Source of the DNA: JAFGTP01 sp964498725
GTDB taxonomy: Bacteria; Fidelibacterota; UBA2242; JAFGTP01
Reading direction: 5' to 3'
Length of the DNA: 13,708 nucleotides
NCBI GenBank assembly: GCA_964498725.1
Contig: CAZCHS010000095.1
Span: forward strand, 1 to 13,708
Part shown: positions 1 to 6,687 of the stretch, piece after piece
How the letters are laid out: every line of letters starts with the position of its first letter
Numbering within the stretch: position 1 is the stretch's first letter
Made by a program: the position numbers and the translations under genes
Notes under the pieces: generated by a model
What the model was told of the DNA's origin: nothing
The model's database searches: none
What the model saw: the letters and a program-made list of their open reading frames with translations, nothing else

Positions 1-20
1 AACGTATCGGCGCGAAGCGG

Positions 21-48
21 GCATTGTTCATATTTTTATGAATAATGC
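21..48. other. Hairpin near left edge
   Basis: An 11-bp stem (21-31 with 38-48, one position a G-U wobble when read as RNA) encloses a 6-base AT loop. It is not followed by a T run, so it is not a convincing intrinsic terminator. The first 50 bases could be the tail of an upstream gene, but all three forward frames stop within 55 bases and none gives a recognisable protein end. Confidence 0.45.
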
Positions 49-82
49 AGGTTAGAAGTTCTGTGACTTGACATGTGTTTTA

Positions 83-240
83 CAACCCCCTTGTTCCCCC
101 TTTTCAAAGGGGGACACGATAGGACAACTGGTTGTTTACTAATAGTTTGATAATTCGAAGTTACGACTAAAATCAAACAAGTTCTCCCTTTGAAAGGTTA
201 TCAATCCGGCTCTGACGGGGAGATGAAAAAGGGTTTGAAA
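83..240. repeat. Degenerate intergenic repeat, copy A
   Basis: First of two related copies about 177 bp apart. It opens with a C-rich/G-rich hairpin (95-103 pairing with 106-114), carries the 10-mer TAATTCGAAG at 151-160 and the 15-mer AACAAGTTCTCCCTT at 176-190, has a smaller hairpin (187-197) and ends in GGGTTTGAAA at 231-240. The same landmarks recur in the same order in copy B. The pattern of hairpin, unique stretch, hairpin is typical of dispersed non-coding repeats. No protein is evident on either strand. Confidence 0.65.
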
Positions 241-259
241 TTAATGTTCAGAGCAAAAA

Positions 260-416
260 CTTTTGACACTACCCCCTTTTATTTAAGGGGACACGACATG
301 ACAAGCATTTGTATTCTTTGCGCTTGTTAATTCGAAGTGGTTACCGGGCTCTAACAAGTTCTCCCTTAAAAGGGAGATGCCACCTGCCTGCATCAGGAGG
401 GGGGAGGGTTTAAAAC
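260..416. repeat. Degenerate intergenic repeat, copy B
   Basis: Second copy of the element at 83-240. Shared landmarks are the CCCCTT/AAGGGG hairpin (273-278 with 285-290), TAATTCGAAG at 328-337, AACAAGTTCTCCCTT at 353-367 and GGGTTTAAAA at 406-415, each 175-177 bases from its partner. Here the second hairpin is better preserved: 361-367 pairs perfectly with 370-376. The copy ends about 45 bases before the start of the SGNH hydrolase gene, so it probably lies in or just upstream of that gene's leader. Confidence 0.65.
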
Positions 417-460
417 ATTTAAATAAAGAATAATTGACAATCAGTGAAAATGAGACTATC

Positions 461-1831
461 ATGAAATTATTTAAAATTCTAATTTTAATCGCACTAATCA
501 GTTCATTGCTGCTGGCTGATGTTAGTATTCCGCTCAATGACCCAAATATCGCTTACGAAGGTGTCTGGTTTCCTGAAATTGACTCCAATCGCGTCATATT
601 CAATCGCCATACCGAGGAAGTGTTGACCAATGGGGAATCCGGTATTTCAGCCACCTCAAAAGTTTACGCTTATACACAGACCGGAATTCGGATTCGCTTC
701 AGCACCGATAGTCCGACTATCCAAATGTCCTTTGAACCCCGGGATGGCGGTGGAAAAATGGGATTGACCCAGGCCTTTGCGGTTTTTGCTGATTCTACAA
801 TTATCAACGTCTTTGAAACATTGGTATTTACGATTGACTCACCCAAACCCGATTCTATTGTTAATTACGAGGTAACGCTTCCCAGCCTGCATGCTGTCAA
901 CTTTACAGGATTAACCTTGAAAGATGGTCATCAACTGAGTACTCTACCCGCCAATAATCTGCCTGATTACGTCGCCGTTGGCAATTCCATTACCAATGGA
1001 ACCGGCCACCAATCCGCCACCCATCTCACCTATCCCTTTATTATGGCACAAACTATGAAATGGAACCTGACCAACCTGGCGGTTGCCGGCGCGCGAACCG
1101 GCTGGCCCATCGCGCAACTATTCAGGGACAAACCAGTGGATTTTGTCACAATCCTGCTGGGATTCAATGACTGGATGTGGGACAATAAAACGCTGGAATA
1201 TAAAATCGGCCAATATACAAAATTACTGGATACTTTGAGATATTATCAGCCCGCTGCAAAAATCTTTTGCATTACACCGCTCACCACCACCAAAACTGAC
1301 CCGCAATACCAGGTTCCTTTCACTTTGCAGCAATACCGGGAGGCCCTGGCCAGAACCATAAATCGCCGCTCTTCCCGCTCCGGTGATCCCAACCTTTTCC
1401 TTATCCATGGGGATTCAATTTCCACCAAAAGCATGTTGATGGATGGCATTCATCTCGGTCAGGCCGGCGCGCCGCTATTTGCAGCCAAGTTGACAACCAA
1501 AATCAAAGAAATTCTTGCCACACCTGTCAATATAAAAAATACCCCAAGCCACCCTAAAAAATTCAACCTGAACCGGGTTTATCCCAATCCTTTTAATCCG
1601 GCAACATTTATTGAATATGAACTTGCGAATGCAGGTCTCACACAGATTGATGTTTATGACTTAGCAGGAAATAAAATCAAAGAATTACTGAATCGGCAAC
1701 AGGGCGCCGGCCAACATGTCATCCCCTTTCATGCCGATGGAATGAGCAGTGGCCTCTACATCATTCATCTAAACCATTCAAATCAAACACAACAAGTAAC
1801 CGCCACTGAAAAATGTTTACTCTTAAAATAG
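461..1831 (+). CDS. Secreted SGNH/GDSL hydrolase with T9SS sorting domain
   Basis: Predicted exported esterase, probably removing acyl groups (for example acetyl) from a carbohydrate; the substrate is not readable from sequence. Residues are numbered from the ATG at 461, giving 456 aa. A signal peptide spans about 1-19 (MKLFKI then a hydrophobic core). A beta-rich N-terminal region (about 20-160) resembles the accessory domain of CE2-like or acetylxylan-esterase-like SGNH enzymes. The SGNH blocks are all present: GNSIT with nucleophile Ser176, the block II glycine in AVAGAR (Gly210), GFND (Asn236), and DGIH with Asp328 and His331. A T9SS type A sorting domain starts at YPNPFNP (374-380) and runs to the C-terminal Lys. 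An in-frame TTG at 434 would add nine residues before the signal peptide, so I chose 461. The gene is 10 bp from the next one, so they are likely cotranscribed. Family assignment is firm, substrate unknown. Confidence 0.88.
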   Translation: MKLFKILILIALISSLLLADVSIPLNDPNIAYEGVWFPEIDSNRVIFNRHTEEVLTNGESGISATSKVYAYTQTGIRIRFSTDSPTIQMSFEPRDGGGKMGLTQAFAVFADSTIINVFETLVFTIDSPKPDSIVNYEVTLPSLHAVNFTGLTLKDGHQLSTLPANNLPDYVAVGNSITNGTGHQSATHLTYPFIMAQTMKWNLTNLAVAGARTGWPIAQLFRDKPVDFVTILLGFNDWMWDNKTLEYKIGQYTKLLDTLRYYQPAAKIFCITPLTTTKTDPQYQVPFTLQQYREALARTINRRSSRSGDPNLFLIHGDSISTKSMLMDGIHLGQAGAPLFAAKLTTKIKEILATPVNIKNTPSHPKKFNLNRVYPNPFNPATFIEYELANAGLTQIDVYDLAGNKIKELLNRQQGAGQHVIPFHADGMSSGLYIIHLNHSNQTQQVTATEKCLLLK

Positions 1832-1841
1832 GATTTATTTT

Positions 1842-3347
1842 ATGCGAACACTTTTAACAATTTTAATTTTGACTACAGCAATATTTTCACAAAGCACAAT
1901 GGACACAAAACTCGCCAATATAAAGCAAAAATATAATCTCGTTGGCATGAGCGTCGCTGTAGTGCGCGATACCTCTGTAATTTTCGCCAATGGCTATGGC
2001 AAACGGGATGTCAACCGCAACCTTCCCATGAAGGCCGGTACACAATATCGCATCGCCTCGATCTCAAAAATGATTTCAGCCACCGCCCTGATGAAACTCT
2101 ATGACGAAGGCAAATTTCAACTGGATGATGATATCAGCGATTACCTGGGCTATAGCTTTCGCAATCCCAATTTTCCTGACCAAAAGATCACATTTCGAAA
2201 ACTCATGGCTCATACCAGTTCCATTCGTGATGGCTCCAACTACCATAGTTTTTTATCAGATGGCTACAACAGTGAAAATCCGCCGTCCATTAAAGAACTT
2301 TTTCTAAAAGGCGGTGACTATTATGCCGCTGACATCTGGGCCAATAAATCCCCCAATGCCAATTATTTTCAATACGCCAATGCCAATTACGGTGTGGTCG
2401 CTTCGTTAGTGGAAATTCTTAGCGGCAAACGCTTTGATCAATACTGTCGGGAAGAGCTATTCGCGTCCCTGAATATGAATTCTGATTTCAATGTGACGGA
2501 ATTAGACAGCATTAATAATCTGGCCGTTTTGTATCGACGCAATGGCAATTCCTGGTCGCCACAGGCCGATAATTACAGTGGCAGTCAGCCGGAAGCAAGG
2601 GTATTGAGTGATTATGAATTGGGCAGTAATGGCTTCATTTTCGGTCCCCAGGGCGGACTCAGAGCATCGGTCCTGGAACTGGCCAATTTCATGATCTGCC
2701 ACATCCAGAATGGTGTGTTTCAGGGTCGGCGAATCCTCAGCGATTCCACCATGGAACAAATGCACAAAACCGTCTGGAAATACACTGGCGGCAATGGCAA
2801 TAATTACTTTGGCATTTTTAAAAAATACGCACTGGGAAATCATACAACTACCAATCTGCTGCCCGGCATCTCATTGACCGGCCATCCGGGTGAAGCCTAC
2901 GGGCTCATCAGTGATATGTATTATTCAAAGGATGAAAACTTCGGTATCATTTTCCTGACCAATGGCGGCCAGTGGGGCTACGGTGATTACAGCGGTTGGT
3001 ACAATGTGGAGGAAGATGTGTTCAATGCCTGCTATGATGAATTAGCGAACATCACCGCGATTTATGATGATCCAAAAATAGCCGCGGAATTCGGCATTAA
3101 AAACATCTATCCCAATCCTTTCAATCCTGATACGATCATATCTTTTTATGTAAACAAACCGGAAACTGTGACGCTGAAGATTTATGATATGCAGGGGAAT
3201 GAAATCAAAATCCTGGCACATAAGCGATTTAATGCCGGATATCACCAGGTGAAATTTCATGCTAAGGAATTGGCCAGCGGACTATATTTTTGCCAATTGA
3301 TCACAAAGAATTTTATGGATTCTAAAAAAATTATGTTATTGAAATGA
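1842..3347 (+). CDS. Secreted beta-lactamase-fold serine hydrolase with T9SS sorting domain
   Basis: A 501-aa exported member of the class C beta-lactamase/penicillin-binding-like family, which includes esterases and D-aminopeptidases as well as lactamases. A signal peptide covers about 1-17. The catalytic motifs are visible: SxxK as Ser73-Ile-Ser-Lys76, YxN as Tyr178-Ala-Asn180, and an HxG-type third motif at His348-Pro-Gly350. The last 79 residues, from YPNPFNP (423-429), form a T9SS sorting domain that parallels the one in the upstream gene. The AGGA of the ribosome binding site overlaps the upstream stop codon (TAGGA at 1829-1833), about 8 bases before the ATG, which supports translation from the same transcript. 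With surface sorting and an esterase partner, a role in processing an extracellular polymer, peptide or ester is more likely than antibiotic resistance (inference). Motifs are clear; the reaction is not. Confidence 0.88.
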   Translation: MRTLLTILILTTAIFSQSTMDTKLANIKQKYNLVGMSVAVVRDTSVIFANGYGKRDVNRNLPMKAGTQYRIASISKMISATALMKLYDEGKFQLDDDISDYLGYSFRNPNFPDQKITFRKLMAHTSSIRDGSNYHSFLSDGYNSENPPSIKELFLKGGDYYAADIWANKSPNANYFQYANANYGVVASLVEILSGKRFDQYCREELFASLNMNSDFNVTELDSINNLAVLYRRNGNSWSPQADNYSGSQPEARVLSDYELGSNGFIFGPQGGLRASVLELANFMICHIQNGVFQGRRILSDSTMEQMHKTVWKYTGGNGNNYFGIFKKYALGNHTTTNLLPGISLTGHPGEAYGLISDMYYSKDENFGIIFLTNGGQWGYGDYSGWYNVEEDVFNACYDELANITAIYDDPKIAAEFGIKNIYPNPFNPDTIISFYVNKPETVTLKIYDMQGNEIKILAHKRFNAGYHQVKFHAKELASGLYFCQLITKNFMDSKKIMLLK

Positions 3348-3371
3348 AAAAAATTTGGGTACACAGATTAG

Positions 3372-3428
3372 CAGAATTGCACGGATAAGAATTATTTATT
3401 TCAATCCGTGTTCTCCTGGAAATCCGTG
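3372..3428. repeat. 57-bp hairpin repeat, unit 1
   Basis: This unit matches 3485-3541 at 54 of 57 positions. It contains CACGGAT and ATCCGTG as inverted 7-mers (3380-3386 and 3404-3410) around an AT-rich loop, then a second ATCCGTG at its end. It begins 24 bases after the serine hydrolase stop. No coding potential is seen. Confidence 0.8.
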
Positions 3429-3484
3429 TACGTAAATAATAAACCGAATGTTTGAATGAATATTTTAATATGGATACGGATGGA

Positions 3485-3541
3485 CAGAATTGCACGGATA
3501 AGAATTATTTATTTCAATCCGTGTTGTCCTTTAAATCCGTG
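3485..3541. repeat. 57-bp hairpin repeat, unit 2
   Basis: Second unit, exactly 113 bases downstream of unit 1, with three substitutions, all in the short stretch between the hairpin and the terminal ATCCGTG. It ends 23 bases before the acetyltransferase start codon, so it would lie in the leader of that gene. ACGGAT/ATCCGT-type repeats are common intergenic elements in some environmental bacteria (general knowledge, not searched here). Confidence 0.8.
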
Positions 3542-3564
3542 AGCCGGATAACAAAGGTCAGAAA

Positions 3565-4368
3565 ATGAGTGAACTAAATAAATATCTGGAGAATATTGGT
3601 ATCCGCAAAGGACAGCATGTTATGGTTCATACCTCCTTTCGGCGGTTACGGTCTGCCTTTCCGGGCATCACAATCGAACAGTTTATTGAAAGTTTAAAGC
3701 AAAAAATCACCAAACAAGGCTCACTCATTATGCCGGCCTTTACCTACTGCTTCAAACGCAGTAATGATGAGCATGAAATTTTTGACCATGAAAAAAGTCC
3801 GGGAAAGGTCGGCGCGGTTCCGGAAGTATTTCGCCAAAATTCTGATGTTATTCGTACCTCCTCCCCAACTCATTCTTTTTCATTGTGGGGAAGAATCACC
3901 GAGAAAATCAGCGAAGACAATTCACCGGCAAGTCCTTTGGGCGCCGGTAGCGTACTGGATTGGATGACCAATCAGACGGATAGTTTCATCTTTTTAGTGG
4001 GTGTGGATTTCCGATCATTAAGTTATGGGCATTATCTGGAAATCATGTCCGGATTGCCCTGGGCGGATATTTCACCCTGGGATTATATGCAGGTGGAAAA
4101 AATCGGAATTTCCACAGCAGGTGAGCAAGCGCTGCGTGAATTGCCCGGCTGTAGCAAACCATTTAAAAATTTTGAGAAATATCTTGTTAACCAGCAGATC
4201 ATTAGTTATCATGACTATAAATGGTTGAAAAGTTTGTATTTACCAGTAAAATTGCTCTATCATGAAGGCTTGAAATACTTTACGTCCCATCGGGATAAAT
4301 TGCTTTGCCCTGCCGGAAGTTGCAAAGCCTGTGATACAAGACGAAAACAATTGAAGGAGAAAATGTAG
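3565..4368 (+). CDS. AAC(3)/YokD-family N-acetyltransferase
   Basis: A 267-aa cytoplasmic protein of the Antibiotic_NAT fold, which transfers acetyl from acetyl-CoA to an amino group. Family landmarks: VHTSFRRL at 21-28, the G-S-L-I-M-P-A-F-T strand at 52-60, KSPGKVGAVPEVFR at 77-90, the RTSSPTHSFSLWG block at 97-109 (usually RSxHPxHS), and GVDFRSLSYGHYLE at 146-158, where His156 lines up with the family's catalytic His. The C-terminus carries Cys248, Cys253 and Cys256 (C-x4-C-x2-C) followed by a basic tail. AAAGG at 3553-3557 is a suitable ribosome binding site 7 bases before the ATG. Chromosomal relatives in FCB genomes often sit near surface sugar genes, so an amino-sugar or metabolite substrate is as likely as an aminoglycoside (inference). 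It is flanked by repeats on both sides and appears to stand alone. Confidence 0.82.
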   Translation: MSELNKYLENIGIRKGQHVMVHTSFRRLRSAFPGITIEQFIESLKQKITKQGSLIMPAFTYCFKRSNDEHEIFDHEKSPGKVGAVPEVFRQNSDVIRTSSPTHSFSLWGRITEKISEDNSPASPLGAGSVLDWMTNQTDSFIFLVGVDFRSLSYGHYLEIMSGLPWADISPWDYMQVEKIGISTAGEQALRELPGCSKPFKNFEKYLVNQQIISYHDYKWLKSLYLPVKLLYHEGLKYFTSHRDKLLCPAGSCKACDTRRKQLKEKM

Positions 4369-4373
4369 TGAAT

Positions 4374-4550
4374 GGAAGTATACTGAAGTATACTACTTTT
4401 GACTGTTATTGTACTATTTTTCACCATGCTGAAGCATGGTGCTATTCTGAAATCACTGCACCTGATAACTGCCTCAGAATAACACCACAATTCATTGTGG
4501 TGGGTAATCACAACGCACAATCCACGCATAGTACGCTTCAGGATACTTCC
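4374..4550. repeat. 177-bp palindromic element with a hairpin in each arm
   Basis: An imperfect inverted repeat centred on 4462. The outer ends pair (GGAAGTAT at 4374-4381 with ATACTTCC at 4543-4550), as does the inner stem (TATTCTGA at 4443-4450 with TCAGAATA at 4474-4481). Each arm holds its own perfect 8-bp hairpin at mirror positions: 4422-4441 with loop TGAA, and 4483-4502 with loop TTCA. The two hairpin stems differ in sequence (CACCATGC versus CACCACAA) yet both pair perfectly. A further 7-bp hairpin with a TGAA loop lies at 4377-4394; its mirror copy is decayed. The arms are best conserved at the ends, hairpins and inner stem and poorly matched between. The element starts 6 bases after the acetyltransferase stop. 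Possible identities are a REP/BIME-like or IS200/IS605-related palindrome, a MITE-like remnant, or a structured transcript. Confidence 0.85.
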
Positions 4551-4650
4551 CAAACGAATACTTTAAGGCATAGCATATGAAACTTTTTGATTATATTACA
4601 AATTACGATAAGCGCAAAAGTAATCGCAGTGATAAAATGCATTTGCTTTT

Positions 4651-4712
4651 GAGATTGCCCGCCTGCTTTTGCGGGCAGACTTTAGGCGCTTCACGACTTC
4701 GCAATGACGAAT
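4651..4712. repeat. Hairpin-bearing intergenic repeat
   Basis: A GC-rich hairpin (TGCCCGC at 4656-4662 with GCGGGCA at 4671-4677, 8-base loop) inside a frame beginning GAGATTG and ending CTTCGCAATGACGA. Sequences with this GAGATTG...CGCAATGAC frame around a variable hairpin are a common dispersed intergenic type in many bacteria (from memory). It ends about 20 bases before the symporter start codon. The stretch 4551-4650 between this and the palindrome is AT-rich, and I see nothing definite in it. Confidence 0.55.
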
Positions 4713-4731
4713 AAGAACAAATGGAGAGAAC

Positions 4732-6549
4732 ATGACAATACTGGATTTTTCAATCGTTGTGGTTTATTTATTGGCCATGATCCTGATCGGCTTATATTTT
4801 CAGAAAAAAGCATCCTCAGATATTGATTCCTATTTTCTGGGCAATCGCAGTTTACCCTGGTGGGTGCTGGGAGCTTCGGGCATGGCATCCAATCTTGATA
4901 TCAGCGGCACTATGATCAATACCGCTTTTATTTACGCGCTGGGAGCTATGGGTTTCTTTGTGGAAATTCGCGGCGGAATTGTGCTGATTATGGCCTTTCT
5001 AATGATCTTTATGGGTAAATGGAACCGCCGCGCCGAAGTGATGACATTGGCAGAATGGATGAAACTCCGCTTTGGTGACACCACCGAAGGAAAGATCGCC
5101 CGGTTGATTGCCGCCATTTCCGTATTGGTCAGTTCCGTGGCCATTGTCACTTACTTTGCAGTTGGCGCTGGTAAGTTTGTTGGCGAATTCCTCGGAATCC
5201 CGCCATTTCTTGGATTTCCGTCACAATTTTGGGCAGCGTCACTGATGATTTTTCTGGCGCTGATTTATACTGTGGCCAGTGGATTGTATGGGGTGGTCTG
5301 GACGGATGTATTCCAGGGGGTTCTGATAATTTTTACAATTATCACAATTTGTATTATCGCGGTTGTCAGTTTTGATTTGCCGGAGATTTTTTCCATTTCC
5401 GTGCCGCTGCGTGACGGCGGCTATGTGGCGTTGGAAACCACCAAAGAATCCTGGACCAATTTTCTGCCGAAATGGAACTTGAACTTTCCGGAAAATTCTA
5501 CTTATTCGGTCTTCAATCTTTTTGGATTGACGATTTTATTTTACCTGATAAAAACCGTGATCGAAGGCAGCGCCGGGACCAGCGGATATATGATCCAGCG
5601 TTTTTTTGCCGCCCGCTCCGATCGCGATGCCGGATTACTCTCCATGTTCTGGACATTTCTGCTGTCTTTGCGTTGGCCTTTTGTAGCCGCCATTGCCATC
5701 ATGGGAATTTCCCTGGGTGTCAAAAACGGACAACCGATTCAGGACCCGGAAACAGTATTGCCAATCGTAATCAATAATCTTGTTCCCGTTGGCTTGAAAG
5801 GTCTGTTGGTGGCCGGATTAATGGCAGCTGGTATGTCTACCTTTGATTCGGTGATCAATTCCGGGGCTTCTTACTGGGTGAAGGACATTTACCAGGCCTT
5901 TATTAATCCCAATGCTACTGAAAAACAGTTAATGCTCCACAGCCGCTTAGCATCAGTTTTGATGGTTGTGATCGGATTGTTTTTGACATTGGTCATTACC
6001 AATATCAATGAAATCTGGGCGTGGATCACCATGAGTATTGGCGCGGGACTGATCATTCCGCTTTTATTGCGTTGGTATTGGTGGCGGCTGAATGGTTATG
6101 GATTCGCATTGGGAACATTAGGCGGTATGATCGCGGCTATTGTTCAAAAACTGGTTTTTCCTGATTTTCCCGACTATGTGTCTTTCCTTTTCACCAGTGG
6201 TATTTCTCTGATCGCAACCATTGCCGGTACCTATCTCACCAAACCTACTGACGATGAGGTGTTGTTCAATTTTTACAAAAAAACCCGGCCCTTTGGGTTC
6301 TGGCATCGTGTTCGAAAACAGATTCCAGCAGAAAAAATGGATCAGATCAACGCGGAAAACAAGCGGGACATTATCGCTGTCATCTTTGCGGTACCGTGGC
6401 AACTGACCATGTTTTTGACTGTGATGATGGTGATCATGGGACGCTGGGATTTATTTGGCTTGCTCTTACTGACTTTTCTGTTACTGTCCGGCGGGCTGTA
6501 TTATTTCTGGTTCCGGCATCTGAGCACAGAAGTGAATATGAATGAGTGA
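4732..6549 (+). CDS. Sodium:solute symporter (SSS family), extended C-terminus
   Basis: A 605-aa inner-membrane carrier that couples sodium entry to uptake of a small solute. Hydrophobic segments begin at residue 4 and recur through about 500, consistent with a LeuT-like fold. Family marks: SYFLGNRSLPWW at 33-44, GLYGVVWTDVFQG at 184-196, and the sodium-site segment GLMAAGMSTFDSVINSGAS at 362-380. After a cytoplasmic stretch (about 503-545, with PTDDEVLFNFYKKTRPFGFW) come two more membrane segments (about 546-570 and 574-593). This tail is typical of long SSS proteins in FCB bacteria. The sugar-binding residues of vSGLT are not conserved here, so its substrate differs from that of the second SSS protein in the window. 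GGAG at 4723-4726 is a good ribosome binding site. Substrate unknown. Confidence 0.9.
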   Translation: MTILDFSIVVVYLLAMILIGLYFQKKASSDIDSYFLGNRSLPWWVLGASGMASNLDISGTMINTAFIYALGAMGFFVEIRGGIVLIMAFLMIFMGKWNRRAEVMTLAEWMKLRFGDTTEGKIARLIAAISVLVSSVAIVTYFAVGAGKFVGEFLGIPPFLGFPSQFWAASLMIFLALIYTVASGLYGVVWTDVFQGVLIIFTIITICIIAVVSFDLPEIFSISVPLRDGGYVALETTKESWTNFLPKWNLNFPENSTYSVFNLFGLTILFYLIKTVIEGSAGTSGYMIQRFFAARSDRDAGLLSMFWTFLLSLRWPFVAAIAIMGISLGVKNGQPIQDPETVLPIVINNLVPVGLKGLLVAGLMAAGMSTFDSVINSGASYWVKDIYQAFINPNATEKQLMLHSRLASVLMVVIGLFLTLVITNINEIWAWITMSIGAGLIIPLLLRWYWWRLNGYGFALGTLGGMIAAIVQKLVFPDFPDYVSFLFTSGISLIATIAGTYLTKPTDDEVLFNFYKKTRPFGFWHRVRKQIPAEKMDQINAENKRDIIAVIFAVPWQLTMFLTVMMVIMGRWDLFGLLLLTFLLLSGGLYYFWFRHLSTEVNMNE

Positions 6550-6569
6550 AAAGGGCACCAATCCTCAAA

Positions 6570-6670
6570 GCTTTTACAAATTTTAACCTTCCGGTAATTG
6601 CCGGATCGCAAGGGTTACGGACGGATGTCGTAGAATTACCATCCTGTTCGTTTAACATTTGTAAAAAAGC
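6570..6670. terminator. Imperfect inverted repeat between convergent genes
   Basis: Outer arms GCTTTTACAAAT (6570-6581) and ATTTGTAAAAAAGC (6657-6670) are reverse complements apart from two extra bases. Inner arms GGTAATT (6593-6599) and AATTACC (6634-6640) also pair. The centre includes CCGG-TAATTG-CCGG (6591-6604) as an alternative hairpin. It lies between the end of the + strand symporter and the end of the - strand esterase, a place where a two-way terminator would be expected; the T/A runs in the outer arms fit that, but the length is greater than a simple terminator, so it may instead be an inserted repeat. Confidence 0.5.
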
Positions 6671-6687
6671 CTCCAGGATACATATTT

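Noticed and set aside
434..460. TTG start extending the SGNH hydrolase by nine residues
   Set aside because: It would put a polar stretch before a well-formed signal peptide, and the ATG at 461 gives a normal export signal.
434..462. TTGACA-N17-TATCAT, a near-consensus sigma-70 promoter
   Set aside because: Transcription would begin around 469, after the best start codon at 461, and no later start keeps the signal peptide. It cannot be the promoter for the SGNH gene as called.
283..537. 84-aa minus-strand frame upstream of and into the SGNH gene
   Set aside because: It lies over repeat copy B and antisense to the signal peptide region, with no recognisable domain.
3372..3541. CRISPR array
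   Set aside because: Only two units of 57 bp with AT-rich hairpins, no series of regular spacers and no cas genes nearby.
1842..4368. Antibiotic resistance cassette (beta-lactamase plus aminoglycoside acetyltransferase)
   Set aside because: The lactamase-fold enzyme is a broad serine hydrolase family member with a T9SS domain, and the acetyltransferase belongs to a family with many non-resistance members. No integron or transposon features are present.
4260..4580. Open frames on both strands across the palindrome (97 and 70 aa)
   Set aside because: The two translations resemble each other only because the DNA is palindromic; no known domain, and they are explained by the repeat.
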